A stretch of DNA of 64,000 bases from Juglans regia (GCF_001411555.2 NC_049911.1:28679044-28743043); one strand, 5' to 3'. Positions 52,312 through 64,000 are shown, numbered from the stretch's first letter. The notes: generated by a model from the letters alone, not told the origin. Numbers and translations: made by a program.

Positions 52312-52927
52312 CCAGTGGGCACATTGGTCTTGAATCCTGAAATAGTCCCACGCATTGCATGCCGGCCTCCATGGATGATTGAGTGAATAATTTCATATAA
52401 GAAATCAGATTTTTTGTTTCATACTAAGTTGATTTGTTATATAGATGCACAGTGGAGGTAGCGAAATTAATGGGCATGGCCCTTCGAGGCTTGGAAATGT
52501 TGCAATATCTGAACTAGAGGAGACAAGACAAAGCCTCCAAAAAGCAAAAGAAGAAAGCATGATTATGGCAAATTGCCTCTCTTCTATGAAGGAAGAGCTT
52601 GAACGCACAAAGCATGAGCTCCAACAACTGAAGGAACGTGAATCCGAAAAACTGATGGAAACAAAGTTTGTAGACGTCAAGTTTGTTGAGGACTCGACGA
52701 GATTTGAGGTCAAAAAACAAAACTCAGAAGACGAAGATCAAGAGGAAGGAATAATGGAGTTTCAAAAGAAAAGATATGTGACTTTTGCAAATCCTCCCTC
52801 GTTAGAACAAGTTTTAATCCCACAAGGCGTAGAAAAACTTGAGAGACACCCTTCTATGAAAAAGAAGAAAAAGCCATTGATGCCTCTACTGGGAGGGATT
52901 TTTTCCAAGAAAAAAGGCAGCTCATGA
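51027..52927 (+). CDS. Short WEB-family protein (coiled coil)
   Basis: Two exons, 51027-51173 and 52445-52927, give 209 residues; the intron is 1271 bp and phase 0. The N-terminus has the WEB/DUF827 signature: [20 protein letters not shown] (residues 16-35), then [12 protein letters not shown]. Exon 2 starts with a Gly-rich turn and continues with a coiled coil, [20 protein letters not shown] to [16 protein letters not shown] (about residues 70-115). A basic C-terminus ([20 protein letters not shown]) ends it and could contact membrane. Large WEB proteins (WEB1, PMI2) control chloroplast photorelocation movement. Short members such as this are little studied, so a cytoskeleton- or membrane-linked role is only inferred. 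An in-frame second ATG lies two codons downstream and could be the start. No damage was seen. Confidence 0.88.
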
Positions 52928-54938
52928 GGAGGCGCATTGTCTCGAGTTCCTTAGGTTCATTTCAAAACGTTCAACATATAGTTTTTTGTGTTCCAACAAG
53001 AATAATAATAATAATAATAATAATAATAAGTGCTCTTTTTTTTTTGGTCGAGTTTTATTTCAATTTCTTCCTGCAATTCCAGCCATGCAGTACTGATCAA
53101 GTTGGTCTGGAATGAAAGGAAGTTGTAAGTGGAGTATGAATGGTAGATGTTCAATAAAAGAGTTATATATAATGCAATAAAATACTGTCGGACGTTCAAA
53201 CCAATACTTTCTTCTTGGAGCTATTCCTTTAATTTTATTTTCTAGTACTCTTTTTTTTTTTTTTTTTCAAATTATGTACTCTCAACTCAAGATTGTGTGA
53301 GCAATTACTTGATCCAAATTTCAGTCTGTCTAAGCCACTTGATGGGTTAAGCATATGGTTGATGAAACAAGTTTTCAGTCCCTTGTATACAATCATTTAT
53401 GTATGATACGTTTTAGGATTTTGCAATACATTATACTTTTTTTTCTATCTTATTATAATGACGTGGCATTAATCATTAATTATTAAGTTTATAATTTAAA
53501 TAATAAGAATTTATCTAATTATTGATAAATAACATCACATCTATAATGGAAATAGAATAAAAATGAAGTGTACATGACCATAACCAGATAAAATAAAGTG
53601 AACTTTTCAAATAATTCTCGATTATTGAAAGAAAAAATCTACACAATTTTCGCATACAAGACTTTATGTGGAGAGAGAGAGAGAGAGGATGAGAGGGTGT
53701 GTGGAGGTTAAAGAGGTCGTATAGAATTGCTCTTATTGAAAAGAATAATGATAAGATTACTACTCTACTGCTACCTATCTATTATTTTTTTATATATATA
53801 TATATATATTTTATTTTATTTAATGATTAATGAAGTGATTATTAGTAAATTTATATTTTTTTAATTTTTTTTTAATAATTAAGAATGTTAAAAAAATACT
53901 TAAAAGAAAATAATTATAAAAAAAGAGACTTAAAATTCATTTCAACAAAGAGATGAGTAATAATAAGATAATAAGCGTATACCCTATTAAAAAGGGCACA
54001 TTTACGAGCTCTCTCCCTCTCTTTCATGTCTCCCACAAAATTAAACTCTATTTGGGGTGAACGGTGAGTTTGGATTCCAAACTCATCTCAATTCATCATT
54101 ACAATTTTTTCAAATCTCAATATAAAATATAATAAACAATTCAATTTTTTTAATTTTTAATATAATAATAATATTAAAAAATAATATTTTAATAATATTT
54201 TATCATCTCAACTCAACTCAACTCAACTCACTTTAACATCCAAAGTCACCTTTCAAACGGTCCCCAACATAGAATAGGGTACATCAATACCGGTCAAAGA
54301 GTCGCAAAGACCTTTCATTAGTGACCACGTAAATAGGCCGGAGATAGAGTACTAGCCCACCTAAATGCCCAGTGACAGATTGAGCACAAGTCATAAACCT
54401 ACAAATTTCTGCAAAATTTGGCAGGAAATATCCGAGGCAACCAACAAATAAAAATTTGCTGGAGACATTGTCCTCTTGATCATGGCCTGTTTATAAGGTT
54501 TGCCTGGATCAAAACAAAGTAGTTACTGAGGATCTAGTACTCTTGGACCCTCTCTCCCATATAACCGATTCCTGAGCTCAAGCCCACATGAGCATGCACC
54601 AGGTGAAGGAGAAGCCGAAGATGAAAGAACATGCACGTACGAGATACTAAAACATATTCATATTTAAGGTTTACTTCAATCAATCATCGATCAATTTGCA
54701 AAGTGACATGCATGATAGCAAACATGAGCGCTATATATGTATCGATTGAAGGTCAATATCCGAGAAAAGAAGATTATATAGGTAACGAATAAAACAGGAC
54801 AGCACTGAACTCAATCCCTCATATTTTCATTCTTCTTCCGTATGAATGTGCTTAGAACCCAAAGCAAGCACGAAAAGAGACCAAGAAAAGAAAAACTGAA
54901 ACATTGGTAATTAAACATGATTATATCATTAAAGTAAG
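52928..54938. other. 3' flank and intergenic DNA
   Basis: An (AAT)n run lies at 53001-53029 in the 3' untranslated region of the WEB-family gene. An AG run lies at 53673-53688 and a TA run at 53792-53808. An M1-type repeat lies at 54066-54248. The minus-strand frame 52957-53199 is a translation of the AAT run and is not a gene. Confidence 0.5.
54066..54248 (-). mobile_element. MITE-like element, family M1, minus orientation
   Basis: The ends are GAGTTTGGAT and CATCCAAAGTC. The core runs in reverse complement to the other copies (CATTACAATTTTTTCAAATC, CAATATAAAATATAATAAAC). A pentamer CAACT is tandemly repeated at about 54211-54231 near the right end. It is 183 bp long. Confidence 0.65.
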
Positions 54939-55313
54939 TCAAACCTGAACATCGGATTTATGACTGTCCAAAATCCCGTCCTGTGACGATTTGTTGAAGA
55001 ACTCAATACAGTCGGCGATGGCCTCGTTGTAATGGGAGTGAGACGAGTAATAGGAGCTGCATGAAGTCTTTGGCGGCTCATGAGATACGTTTGTGTCGCA
55101 GTTCTTTTGCATCGCTGCCATTCCGGATGCAGCTGAAGACCCGCGAGAAGGGAGTGAGAATAATAGTCGCATGAGAACCTTGCGGAAACGATTGAAGAGC
55201 TTCATCTGATCTGAAAAGTTGAACTTGGGAGAGACAGTGCTGGCCTGATCAGTTAGAGCTTCTCGACCACTAAGTAATTGTATGACAAAGCTCTCTCTTT
55301 GAGGTCTGTGCAT
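54939..55313 (-). CDS. Small uncharacterised plant protein
   Basis: A single uninterrupted frame of 124 residues on the minus strand. I do not recognise a named family. It is Ser-rich and has no signal peptide or clear membrane segment. A basic amphipathic stretch DQMKLFNRFRKVLMRLLFSL (about residues 35-54) is followed by a Ser/Ala linker and a C-terminal motif HYNEAIADCIEFFNKSS that looks conserved and helical. The arrangement of a basic amphipathic region, Ser-rich linker and C-terminal 'EAI.DCIEF.N.S' recalls small plant-specific proteins of unknown role. Base composition is clearly GC-richer than the flanks, which supports real coding. The start is the first ATG of the frame. A TATA-like TTTTATATCC lies about 60 bp upstream on the minus strand (55378-55387). 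Function is unknown. Confidence 0.7.
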   Translation of the reverse strand: MHRPQRESFVIQLLSGREALTDQASTVSPKFNFSDQMKLFNRFRKVLMRLLFSLPSRGSSAASGMAAMQKNCDTNVSHEPPKTSCSSYYSSHSHYNEAIADCIEFFNKSSQDGILDSHKSDVQV

Positions 55314-55459
55314 TGTATTCTCCCTTTGACGCCTCCGGGAAGTGTAATGCTATGATGGGTGTCGTTTGGTTGTTAGGATATAAAAGCGGTGAGATTTTCC
55401 AAGCATGAGTCCTTTTTTTTTTTTTTTTTCTTTAAAGAATTGCTTCTTAAATTAACATT

Positions 55460-55620
55460 ATACAAAAGTAAACTCACAAACTGACGTAACTTAATAAAAT
55501 CATTTGTTAGATTTATTTTATAATCAAAATAATTTTACAATCTGACGTATCACATCAAATCACATTAATTTATAAATTTACTTTATATAATCCTTTTGTG
55601 ATTAAAATATTTTTCTTTTT
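55460..55620. repeat. AT-rich dispersed repeat, family R3, copy 5
   Basis: TTGTTAGATTTATTTTATAA, AAAATAATTTTACAATCTGA, CGTATCACATCAAATCACAT and AATTTATAAATTTACTTTAT follow the R3 word order, in the orientation of the copies at 6310 and 40015. Confidence 0.5.
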
Positions 55621-57900
55621 TTTTTAGGCATCATAGATAAGATAAAATCATATCAAGATAATTAACTTATATTATTTAAGAGTTTATAATTATCATAAAA
55701 TTTATCATATATCCATCATAACTTAAGATAAGTCTTTGATTAGAAAACAAAGATCATGTAGATCTCAATTTATATTGCATAACAGTTAAAATAATGTCAA
55801 TTAATTCTTGATCTACTTAATTTATTATACGTGTTGGAATTACTTATTAAAAAAAATTATTCCAGGGAAGTGTTAAAATAAAAATAAATTAAATTGTGCT
55901 TTTCTCTCGAATTCAAATAATGACTCATTCATTTCATCCACATTTAATTGAGTATTTTATATATTAACCTTCTTATTGAGGAAACATATGGAATTACACA
56001 AAATAAATGTTGGATGCGACCAAAGTCCATGTGCACGAATCATCTTACATGGGCTTCCTTGTCCTGGCATAGAAAGTTTGTTTATTGGAACTGAAGAAAC
56101 GTACTATTAACTATTAAGAACATTTGGGCCTTTGTTAAATTCCTGAATCCAAAATTTAACGTAAAAGGCTGGTAATATCATCTACCAATCAGTTACGAGA
56201 TTGTAATCGTCTCAATAGTACCCCAATTTAACCCAAAGAATGTGAAAACCGGAGCGCAGGTGGTCCGGTCCGTACGCTATAAACTATATAAGACTCTAAT
56301 TAACCTGCCACCCATCCGAAGATTCTTATAGATAAGTGTAAAATAATTTTATATTTTTTTAAGTTTCTTTAAACATTTAAAAAAAAATTTACAAATTCAT
56401 TTAAAAATACTTTCATAACAATAAAATAAAATAAAATAAAATATGATATGAATCTTTAACTTTTCTCGTGCTGCAGGCATGCAACATTTTCCTTTATAAG
56501 TGGGTCTGGTGAACAGTAAACAAAACCTGTGAAAGCCCCTCGTGTTTTTATCATTTGCCTTTTTTTATACATACGGAGGGAAGTATCCACAAAATTTGAG
56601 AGGGACAAAACCTAAGAACAAATGGTAAAGGAACAAAGCATCTAATTATAAAGTGGTTCGATTCGGTTATAAATAAAAGTTGGGAATGATGAGATGGTGA
56701 AGGATTAAGAGAATATTTATAGCGAATGGAGGGTTTGAGATAATAATGATTTATCAGACACTATAATTGTGTCTCGTACTTTAAAATATACGTCTTACAA
56801 CTGATCTTTTCATAATTTTTTATATAATTATATTTTAAAATAAATATATTTTTATATATTATTTTATAAAAATACATGTTATTTAAAATATGATTATAAT
56901 TAAAGAGATATTTATTTTGGCGGAGCCCTTTATAACCACTTGCACATGAGCTAAGCCGAAAGTTAAAAGCCTAGTTAATTGATGGTCTCTCGGTTAAATG
57001 GGCATCAATCAATTAAGCTTCGTGGATTTATAAAAAGTTATTGAAGTCAATTTTATAGCTTGTAGAGCCATCATGTGAATTCTTTTTTACCTTCCCTTTT
57101 TTTTTTCTTTTTTTTTTAAGGCACTCCTTTTGTTGAATGTAATGATGTGCATTTTGACTGACTTGCTATATGGTATATGGTGCCCCGTTACGGTACTTAT
57201 TTGAAACTCGGTTTTACTCGTAATGGAGTTTTGAGTTTAGACTTTAGAGGCTGCGCAGCTCTCATGGGCAGTGCAGCGGTGATTAAGTAGGGTATGTTGC
57301 GTAAGAAAAACTTTTTGAAGAACTTCTCACTGTCAGTTTAAACAATTTACGTCAAAATAATTTTTTTTAAATTTATATTAAAGTTGTCTTTGTTTATCAT
57401 AATAGTAAATATAATAAATTTCACAGAATTAATAAATTAAAAAAAAAACTCACAAAAAATTTATTCTCGAACTTGTGGATAGAGTTTACCACTTTTTCAA
57501 ATCCAGATACAAATATCTAAAATAAATCAATCCAAATACATTTGTAATGGGTCTCAACATTTTACTATAATTATACTGAAAACACATCTCTAAAATTTTC
57601 AAAAAATTATCAGCATAATTTTTTCTCGAGATCTGGTTAGTGACAGATTGGGCCAATGACTCCACGGCCCCCAACCAATTGTACCTCAGCCTTGTATCGC
57701 CTAATAGGCCCAAAGGTTGGATATCATCCCATTAAACCATATTCAATTATTGATATTATCAAAAAAAAAAATATTGAATTATTGATTGGAGATTTGACAG
57801 GCTACAAGCCTATTAGTTGCCTAAAGTGACACGTTTCCAAATTTAAAAAATAATAATAATAGTAAGTAAGGAAACAAAGAGATTCCCTCCGACCGGATCC
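55621..57900. other. AT-rich intergenic DNA
   Basis: No gene is supported. The minus frame 57486-57713 has no recognisable domain. Only low-complexity A/T tracts and short T-runs were noticed. Confidence 0.4.
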
Positions 57901-57924
57901 GGTGTTATTGTTGGATTTATTCCT

Positions 57925-58690
57925 TTCAATATAAGGGTAACACGTGTTTAGTGCAGTAAATGTACTCAATTTGGTCTCTCTTTCTCCACTCTCTCGACGG
58001 TGTCGTTCCCTTCCCTCCTCTCTCTCTCTCTCTCTCTCTCTCTCATGACTAACGAAACATACGGTTCACCTTCAGTCGCTTTCTCTCTCTCTTTCTCTTT
58101 CTCCCTGTCGGCAACAGATATGAGACAAAGGAATTATCTCTCCTCAAGCTGAAGTGGAGATCGTGGTAAGTTCGTTGTTGCTCGTTTCCCTTGTGTTATA
58201 TTTCATCTTGTTGAACACTCGAACAAAATCCAACATTAATGTTATATTTCACAATAGACATTGCATCGAAGGTGGTTCCTCCACATAGAAACAATAATTA
58301 TTTGTTTTTTCCTGTTGGTCAAAATCTGCAGGCATGCTTGGAAGTGTTTGAAAGATGTTAATATCCATGGAATTGAAACTGTGCCACTTTGATTCACATG
58401 CCAATTGAGAGTCCTATTTTAGTTTCGTAGAAAATTAGAAATTTTATTTCATGGTACGTGTGGAATCAGTCTTTCTGTTCAGAAACAATTCTATTCCAAA
58501 CATTGCTAGACATGATTTCTTTTCCTTCTCAACCACACCGTGGGCAATCGACGGGTGAGAGGAAATCAACGGTGAGGACAAGGAGGGAGGAGCGGACTCA
58601 CATGGCGAGAGCGCTTGAGAGAGTGAACAAGAAGAGAGAGGGAGGAACGGTTTCAATTCTTTCGAAGGATGGCCGAAGAGCATAATGTAA
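57925..58690 (+). other. Possible non-coding or remnant transcript unit
   Basis: A TATA-like CAATATAAGG (about 57928-57937) with a G-box CACGTG (57941-57946) is followed by a long CT-rich leader (58015-58043 is a CT run). A consensus donor GTAAGT follows a GGAGATCGTG exon-like end at 58165. Downstream I could not find a coding exon of any recognisable family; the frames at 58444-58719 on both strands mirror each other. It may be a decayed gene 5' end or a non-coding transcript. Confidence 0.25.
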
Positions 58691-59306
58691 AGTGTAAGGC
58701 AATCCACGGCAAATATCATGGATTAATGAGGTGTCACCTTTTTATTGGGGTGTAAAACACCCAAAAGCACCTCAACCGGTTTGAAGATAAATTCGAACAA
58801 ATTCTCCCTCATGCGTAAAACGGGCAATACTTTTTTTTTTTTTCCTCATTTTATCCTAAAAGAAAAGGAAAACTGCCCATAGATGGAATAAGGTCGTGCT
58901 TTCTACTGAAAGAATGCGTGCGAAAATCTTGAGCACAGCTAATGAGAATATGCCCTTTGGTTAACAAAAACAAAGAAAGAAAACATGGCTTTAAGCCTTT
59001 TAACTCATTCTGTAGGAGACAGCAGCTTACCTCTGCATCAAGAATAACCCCTATCAATCTTTACTTTCCCCTCTATTTTTATTCTCCTTTGGAACATTAA
59101 CGTAGCATCGATTCAAAAATCGATGCGCGCATAACTTAGCACAATGGGCAGCGATAACGCAAGCCTTCGATAACATCTCTCTAATCCAAATTCTCTCTTT
59201 ATTACTGTAATTCCATAGCGAGAAGGATCCACCTAATGATGTAACTTATTAATTTACTGCTACTAAAATGTTATGTACTCTGTTTTTATCAATATTATGC
59301 AACTTG

Positions 59307-59309
<3 letters not shown>

Positions 59310-59346
<37 letters not shown>
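59310..59346. repeat. Uninterrupted 37-bp poly(A) tract
   Basis: Thirty-seven consecutive A residues follow a sequence ending TTATGCAACTTGCTT. Such a tract may be the tail of a retroposed copy on the plus strand, but no source gene or flanking duplication could be identified. Confidence 0.8.
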
Positions 59347-59358
<12 letters not shown>

Positions 59359-59399
59359 GAAAGCCTCTCTTCACAAAGTGTTACAAGGTACAGCATTGA

Positions 59400-60615
59400 T
59401 CATACTAACAGTCTTGGAAATTATTTTTTATGCCCTAAGAAGAAAATAAAACCCCATATAAGAAAATAAAACTAAAAAAGAAATTCCTTCACTTGTCTGC
59501 TTGCTAGGTAGAGATTTCCTGGACTTCTATATATTTTCTTTTATAAAATAGAATACTTTCTTCCATAAGCATACCCTCATCAAAATATTTATAACACCAG
59601 AAGTCTAAAGTACTGTTTGTGGCTGTATGACTAGGGCAAAAAAATGTAATCCCTGTAACATTATAAAGACAATACTATAAGAAAAATCAATATTTGTGAT
59701 ATTTTTTTAAGATAAAAATAACTATTTATGATGAAAATAGATTCATTTTAACTGAAAATAATCATTTTACTAAAAATAACTGTTCGCAAATAAGTAATTT
59801 TATTATAGTGAACTTCACTAGTTCACGAGATTCATGAGTTTAGAATTAATTAGCACATATCTAAAATAGCCACTATATAGACTTGTATGTATAAATTTTG
59901 GTAAATATATATATTTTATTAATAAATTATTTTATTCTCAAGTCGATAATATATATAGTAATTTTTTCTCTTGTAAAGTCGTCCCTATTATTGTCCAAGC
60001 AATGATAAAGAATTTCAATTGTTCAGTAACTTTAAAAGTTTAAAGTGAGCTCGAATTAAATCACAAATGATCTTTTAAAAAAAAAATCGAAGAATATTAA
60101 GCGAGGCAATTCAAAAAGCTTCTTCCGAGTTTCTAGTACTTCATGTGTCTATATAGGGTACTTAGTGCAAGATTTTCAGTGATCGATTACATTGATAAAG
60201 GCACCATGAATCAAGTCTCCTACTTGCAATCAATGGTATTTTGGGTCTGAATATAATAATAAATTTTCCCATGATCCAAACAATGCGAGAAGAGAAACCG
60301 TGAGTGTAAGTATATATGCTCAAGCATGTGCTCCCAACTATCACGGTAATAACTTCACTGTCCTCCATAAATAAGACCTTGCTTAACGTGTACGTATAAT
60401 GCCTTGTATTTGCAAGTACTGCTGTTTGGTCCAAGTCAAGCAACCTCATCCTCCTTTCCCTCAATTTTCCTCACTTTCATCGACCTAAGATTATTTCACG
60501 TGGCCCTCCATAGTTTAAACTTATTTGACAGCGCGGATATTGGAGTACTTATGGAGAGCCAGAATATTTATTTTAACCCGCTTCCTTTGGTGTGTGAATG
60601 TACATATATATCATA
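59400..60615. other. AT-rich intergenic DNA
   Basis: No gene was seen. The frames at 60162-60464 (-) and 60404-60625 (+) overlap on opposite strands and show no domain. Confidence 0.4.
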
Positions 60616-60620
60616 TATTA

Positions 60621-63600
60621 TATGAGACTTTGAACAAATACCCTTGTGAGAGGAGAAATCCCCAAGGACATGGCTTGGATGGATGCACGAGACTCGGGGT
60701 GGGTCAGTAACCAGGCCCGCGCCCAGGATGTGGAGCCCTCAACCCCCATGTGTGATTTGGTGGAAGTCGTGATATTAGGATGATGACCACACGGATCATG
60801 AACTCCAACGACAAGTGCTTAAAATGTGTGTAACATGTAATAAGTGTGCAATTTATAATAATCGCTGCGGAAAAATGAAAGAGGTATTTATACTAAGTAC
60901 CAGAAAGAAAATTAAAACAGTACAACAACAAATGTCATATCAAGAGGATTATACAATCATCCAACAGGAAAAATAAATAAAGGAAGAAAACATAACATGG
61001 GGAAACAAATCTCATATCACCAAACAAAATAACATCAGCAAGTCATGCCTCCGGCGGAGCCAGTCCCTTAGGCTCATAATCAGTCTCTGCGTCAAAGTCT
61101 ACGGTTCCATAAGACAGAACCACATGTGAAAATACCACAATAAGATTATGAAATCTCAATAAGTAAGCAATCAATCAGCATCCAAGAGATTAAAACATCT
61201 TATTACTACCAACATCCAATACAGTAGAACATAGACCCATTTTTCCCAAAAAGACATATTTAGTCACTCAAGCCAAAAACTCCATTGGCCCAAACATATC
61301 CATTTGTCTTTAAGCATGCACCATGGTCTCTCCTATGGACCATCCGCTCAATCTGGCTCTCTTTGTCACACCACGGGTACGTTCGTGTATGTGACTTCAT
61401 AACGAACGATGTCCAGCTCCGCGCCCGACATGTGTATGACCAAGCATCCTCTAACCCCGTCAGCATAGGGCCACGGTGACGGCATGAGAACGTCTTGTCC
61501 GAGCCTGTTGTCGTCCGACGACAACCTAAAAGACAACACATCAATTTATTACTCTCCCGAGTGACCAAAGAAACTTCATCGAGATAATGTCTCATCTCGG
61601 CTTGAGGTTATGATACGCATGCACCCACATGTTACAACCAGCACACACAGACCCGTAATCCAATTCACACAACATGGCATTACACAGCACATACATATAT
61701 ACAGATTGAATAGTAATAACAAATACATGATAAACAGTATATCGAATGACATGGCATGTCACTCAGCAGACAGACATACATAAATCACATCCAATCATCC
61801 AGTTTCACAATCACAACTACACTCGTTTTCTCATCCTCTGTTTCTGGCCCAAGGCCCAAACCAACCTCAACTATAGTATAATAATTTTTCCAACGCTCCA
61901 CTGGGCCCAAGGCCCAATCCAACCAACCAGATTGCAGAAAAGCGTTAGTATAACAATAATATTAAATCTCAAGCGGTCGCATCGGAAGGTTACTTACAAC
62001 GCAGTCGGGCAAGTTTCTTGATGATCACGTGAACGGAGGTGTCACCAAAATAACGACGGTGTAGCGGCGGGCAGCGGCTATGCACAAGCAGAATAGAGCC
62101 AAAAAGTGTTTTTCTATGAAGGGGAACTCGGGTCTAAGTGCAAGTGGGTGGTGGGGAGGGTTTGCTATGGTTGAGCACGGCGGAGCACGGGAGGAAAACT
62201 TCTCTAAATCCACAAGAAGGGAAATTTAAGGGTGAGGGACACGATGAAATCGTGATTGAGAGAAGGGGATGTGATTTCTGGTGTGATTTCGAAGGGCTAT
62301 TTATAGCTTGAGTTGAGGCGGTTAACGCACCACCAGCGGCGACTGATGGGCTTAGGCAATGTGGGATCTCCACGAGACCACCGTATGGTACTCCAAAGCG
62401 GGCCACGTGCAGCAATGAGCTGCCACGGAAGAGAAAAAGGCTCGGTTGTCGGGGAGAAGGTGGGAGACAAACAACGTGTGGCTCATAGACAAGGGGAATA
62501 TGAATGGTGGTGCAGGCTGAAGTGGAGAGGTGTCGTTGTGTGGGACACGTGGCGTGGTGGCAAAGAGACAACACGAAGCAAAGAATGGAGATGCTGAGGG
62601 ACACGAGGAAAGCCATGGAGGCTCGGAGTGAGGAGTGAGGAGAAGGAAATACGGTGCAAACGGAGAGGGATATGAGACTTTGTGTGGCATCAATTAGATG
62701 GAGGAGGTGGGTGGCACACGGTTCAGCAGCAAGAAGAAGAGAAAAAAAAAATAAAAGAGAAAGAAGAAGAAGAGAGGGAGCGGCACAAGAGAGAAGCGAT
62801 GAAGCCCTAAGGGCTTTCCCTTAGCACCCAAAATGGCGCCATTCCAACAAAGGGCTGGGCTCCCCTTCACTCGCACAAGCTAGGCCCCAACACACACACA
62901 CACACACACACACTTGGCCTAACAGAATTTAAACACTACAAAACCAATACAACAAGCCCAACTAAAAATAAAAATAATAGAGATGAAATAAAATAGAATA
63001 GCTAATAATAATAGGTAATCAACTAATTAAAACAAACTAATTAGGGATCTCACACAGGACCTGGGATAGAACGGCCTAGCCTAGAAAGTTCGGGATGAGA
63101 AATGGGGAGTCAGATGTTCTGACAAAAGGGTGGGATTAACGACATAACCTGACACAGGATCAGGACCACTGACAAGGGTGCCCTCGACCTTAACAGGGCA
63201 GTCTGGTGACCAGGGCTGGTAGATCATCAGGGACATCCTCGCCCCTGACATAGTTGCCCTGAGGCCACGCCACAGGGGAGCCACGCCACGTTTAATGAGC
63301 CTAGGGGTCGGCGCACAACATAGCACCAACTTGGGTGCCGACAACGGTCTAGGCTAGGACTGACAGGTTTGGCATGGAGCAGGGTTCAACAAGAACGTGC
63401 GATCACAGTACAGGGAAGCCCACCAGTCGCTATCACCTCGAGATCCACCCGGCCATGCATAAATACCCCTCTCTTTGTCGAGAGGGGGGTTACACTCATT
63501 CTTGAATACTTTTTGTTATCTCATTCTTGCCTATATACTCTTCTCCTTCTTCAACCTCAAACTGACTTGAGCATTTGAGGTACCACGGCCCCCAAGCTCC

Positions 63601-63682
63601 ATTCTCCTCATTGCATGAAAAAACCCGAGCGCTGCCAGCATGGAGTGGCCTAGGCACGCGAAACACAACACAACAACTCTCA
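60621..63682 (+). mobile_element. Outer solo LTR (interrupted by an inner LTR)
   Basis: After removing the inner insertion and one CAGGA, the outer piece is about 731 bp (60621-60728 plus 63060-63682). It reads like a plant retrotransposon LTR: a GC-rich U3, a TATA-like CATAAATACC at 63458-63467, then CTGACTTGAGCATTTGAGG (63562-63580), a word common in plant LTR R/U5 regions. The pentamer TATTA lies before 60621 (60616-60620) and after 63682 (63683-63687). The right end is CA; the left end is TA where TG is expected, so one transition must be assumed. Direction of transcription is rightward. No gag or pol was found next to it. Boundaries are less certain than for the inner LTR. Confidence 0.5.
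60729..63054 (-). mobile_element. Inner solo LTR, 2.3 kb, with CAGGA target duplication
   Basis: The plus strand begins TGTGGAGCCC and ends GGATCTCACA, so on the minus strand the LTR runs TGTGAGATCC...GGGCTCCACA (TG...CA). The pentamer CAGGA lies immediately on both sides (60724-60728 and 63055-63059). A perfect minus-strand TATA box CTATAAATAG lies at 62297-62306, and a CA/TG microsatellite at about 62889-62912. No internal gag-pol and no second LTR were seen, so this is best read as a solo LTR, probably Ty3/gypsy-like by its length and composition. Long frames inside (for example 62134-62616, minus) show no domain and are not genes. Confidence 0.7.
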
Positions 63683-63687
63683 TATTA

Positions 63688-64000
63688 TAGTTTGCTTTGA
63701 TCTTGGTTATAAGAACGTATTTGATTGTTTTTCTTAATAGTAAGTGTGTGTTAAAAATAGGAACTTACCATGTGGTAGTCACTGATTGATCCACATGATG
63801 AATATTTTTGTTAACGTTGATTGATGACAAAATAGATAGAGAATCCTATTTTTCTAATAAATGCATACCACAAAATGTTATTGTTAAAAGAATATCAAAC
63901 ATATACTTAGGTAAAAAAAAGTCATAACACAAAGAGTCTCCAATCAAAATTCTTAAAAAAAGAAAAGAGACTACATATACAAACATGAAGCAAATATCAT
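63688..64000. other. Right edge, AT-rich DNA
   Basis: No gene or recognisable repeat was seen in the last few hundred bases. Confidence 0.4.

Noticed and set aside
58850..59309. Processed pseudogene ending in the 37-bp poly(A) tract
   Set aside because: No coding homology and no flanking direct repeat could be identified, so only the poly(A) tract itself is reported.
62134..62693. Long overlapping minus-strand frames (160 and 113 residues) at the right end
   Set aside because: They lie within the solo LTR downstream of or across its TATA box; proline/serine-rich with no domain and mutually overlapping.

Overview
This window is nuclear DNA from a eudicot plant, probably a woody species. Genes are split by GT-AG introns, intergenic DNA is very AT-rich, and transposable-element debris is everywhere. 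The protein families and the short AT-rich inverted-repeat elements would fit Fagales (walnut/pecan relatives), but that placement is inference and was not tested by any search.

Nine protein-coding genes were reconstructed exon by exon; every model has in-frame junctions and a total length divisible by three. From left to right they are: an ERD2-like (KDEL-receptor family) membrane protein (+, 1709-5459); three tandem snakin/GASA cysteine-rich secreted peptides (+, 10845-11436, 18960-19560 and 21852-22385); a 758-residue protein of a family I do not recognise, with a Gln-rich C-terminus (+, 30859-34920); the AP-2 clathrin adaptor sigma subunit (-, 37601-39802); a plastid-type hexokinase (-, 41003-45576); a short WEB-family coiled-coil protein (+, 51027-52927); and a small uncharacterised single-exon protein (-, 54939-55313). 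These are housekeeping, trafficking and metabolic genes with no operon-like logic. The only functional cluster is the snakin/GASA array, whose first two members also share upstream sequence and so arose by tandem segmental duplication.

The space between genes is mostly mobile DNA, and several insertions have resolvable boundaries. They are: a 5'-truncated LINE with a 9-bp target duplication just after the first GASA gene; an internally deleted Ty1/copia element with two LTRs between GASA genes 1 and 2; a solo LTR of the same family after GASA gene 3; a decayed LINE (ORF1 and endonuclease remnants) at 26.6-28.7 kb; a tiny LINE 3' end with a 12-bp target duplication in a hexokinase intron; a 2.69-kb Helitron-like element (46510-49199) carrying a broken RPA70-like zinc-ribbon/OB-fold gene; and a 2.3-kb solo LTR with a CAGGA target duplication nested inside another LTR at the right edge. 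Three families of short AT-rich repeats recur through the window.

The best leads for follow-up are the Helitron with its captured or retained RPA domain and intronic minisatellite, the GASA tandem array (promoter divergence and an odd 13th cysteine in the third copy), the nested solo LTRs, and the unrecognised 758-residue protein with a G-box-rich promoter. I saw no convincing evidence of a wholly new biological system, CRISPR array, rRNA or tRNA gene.
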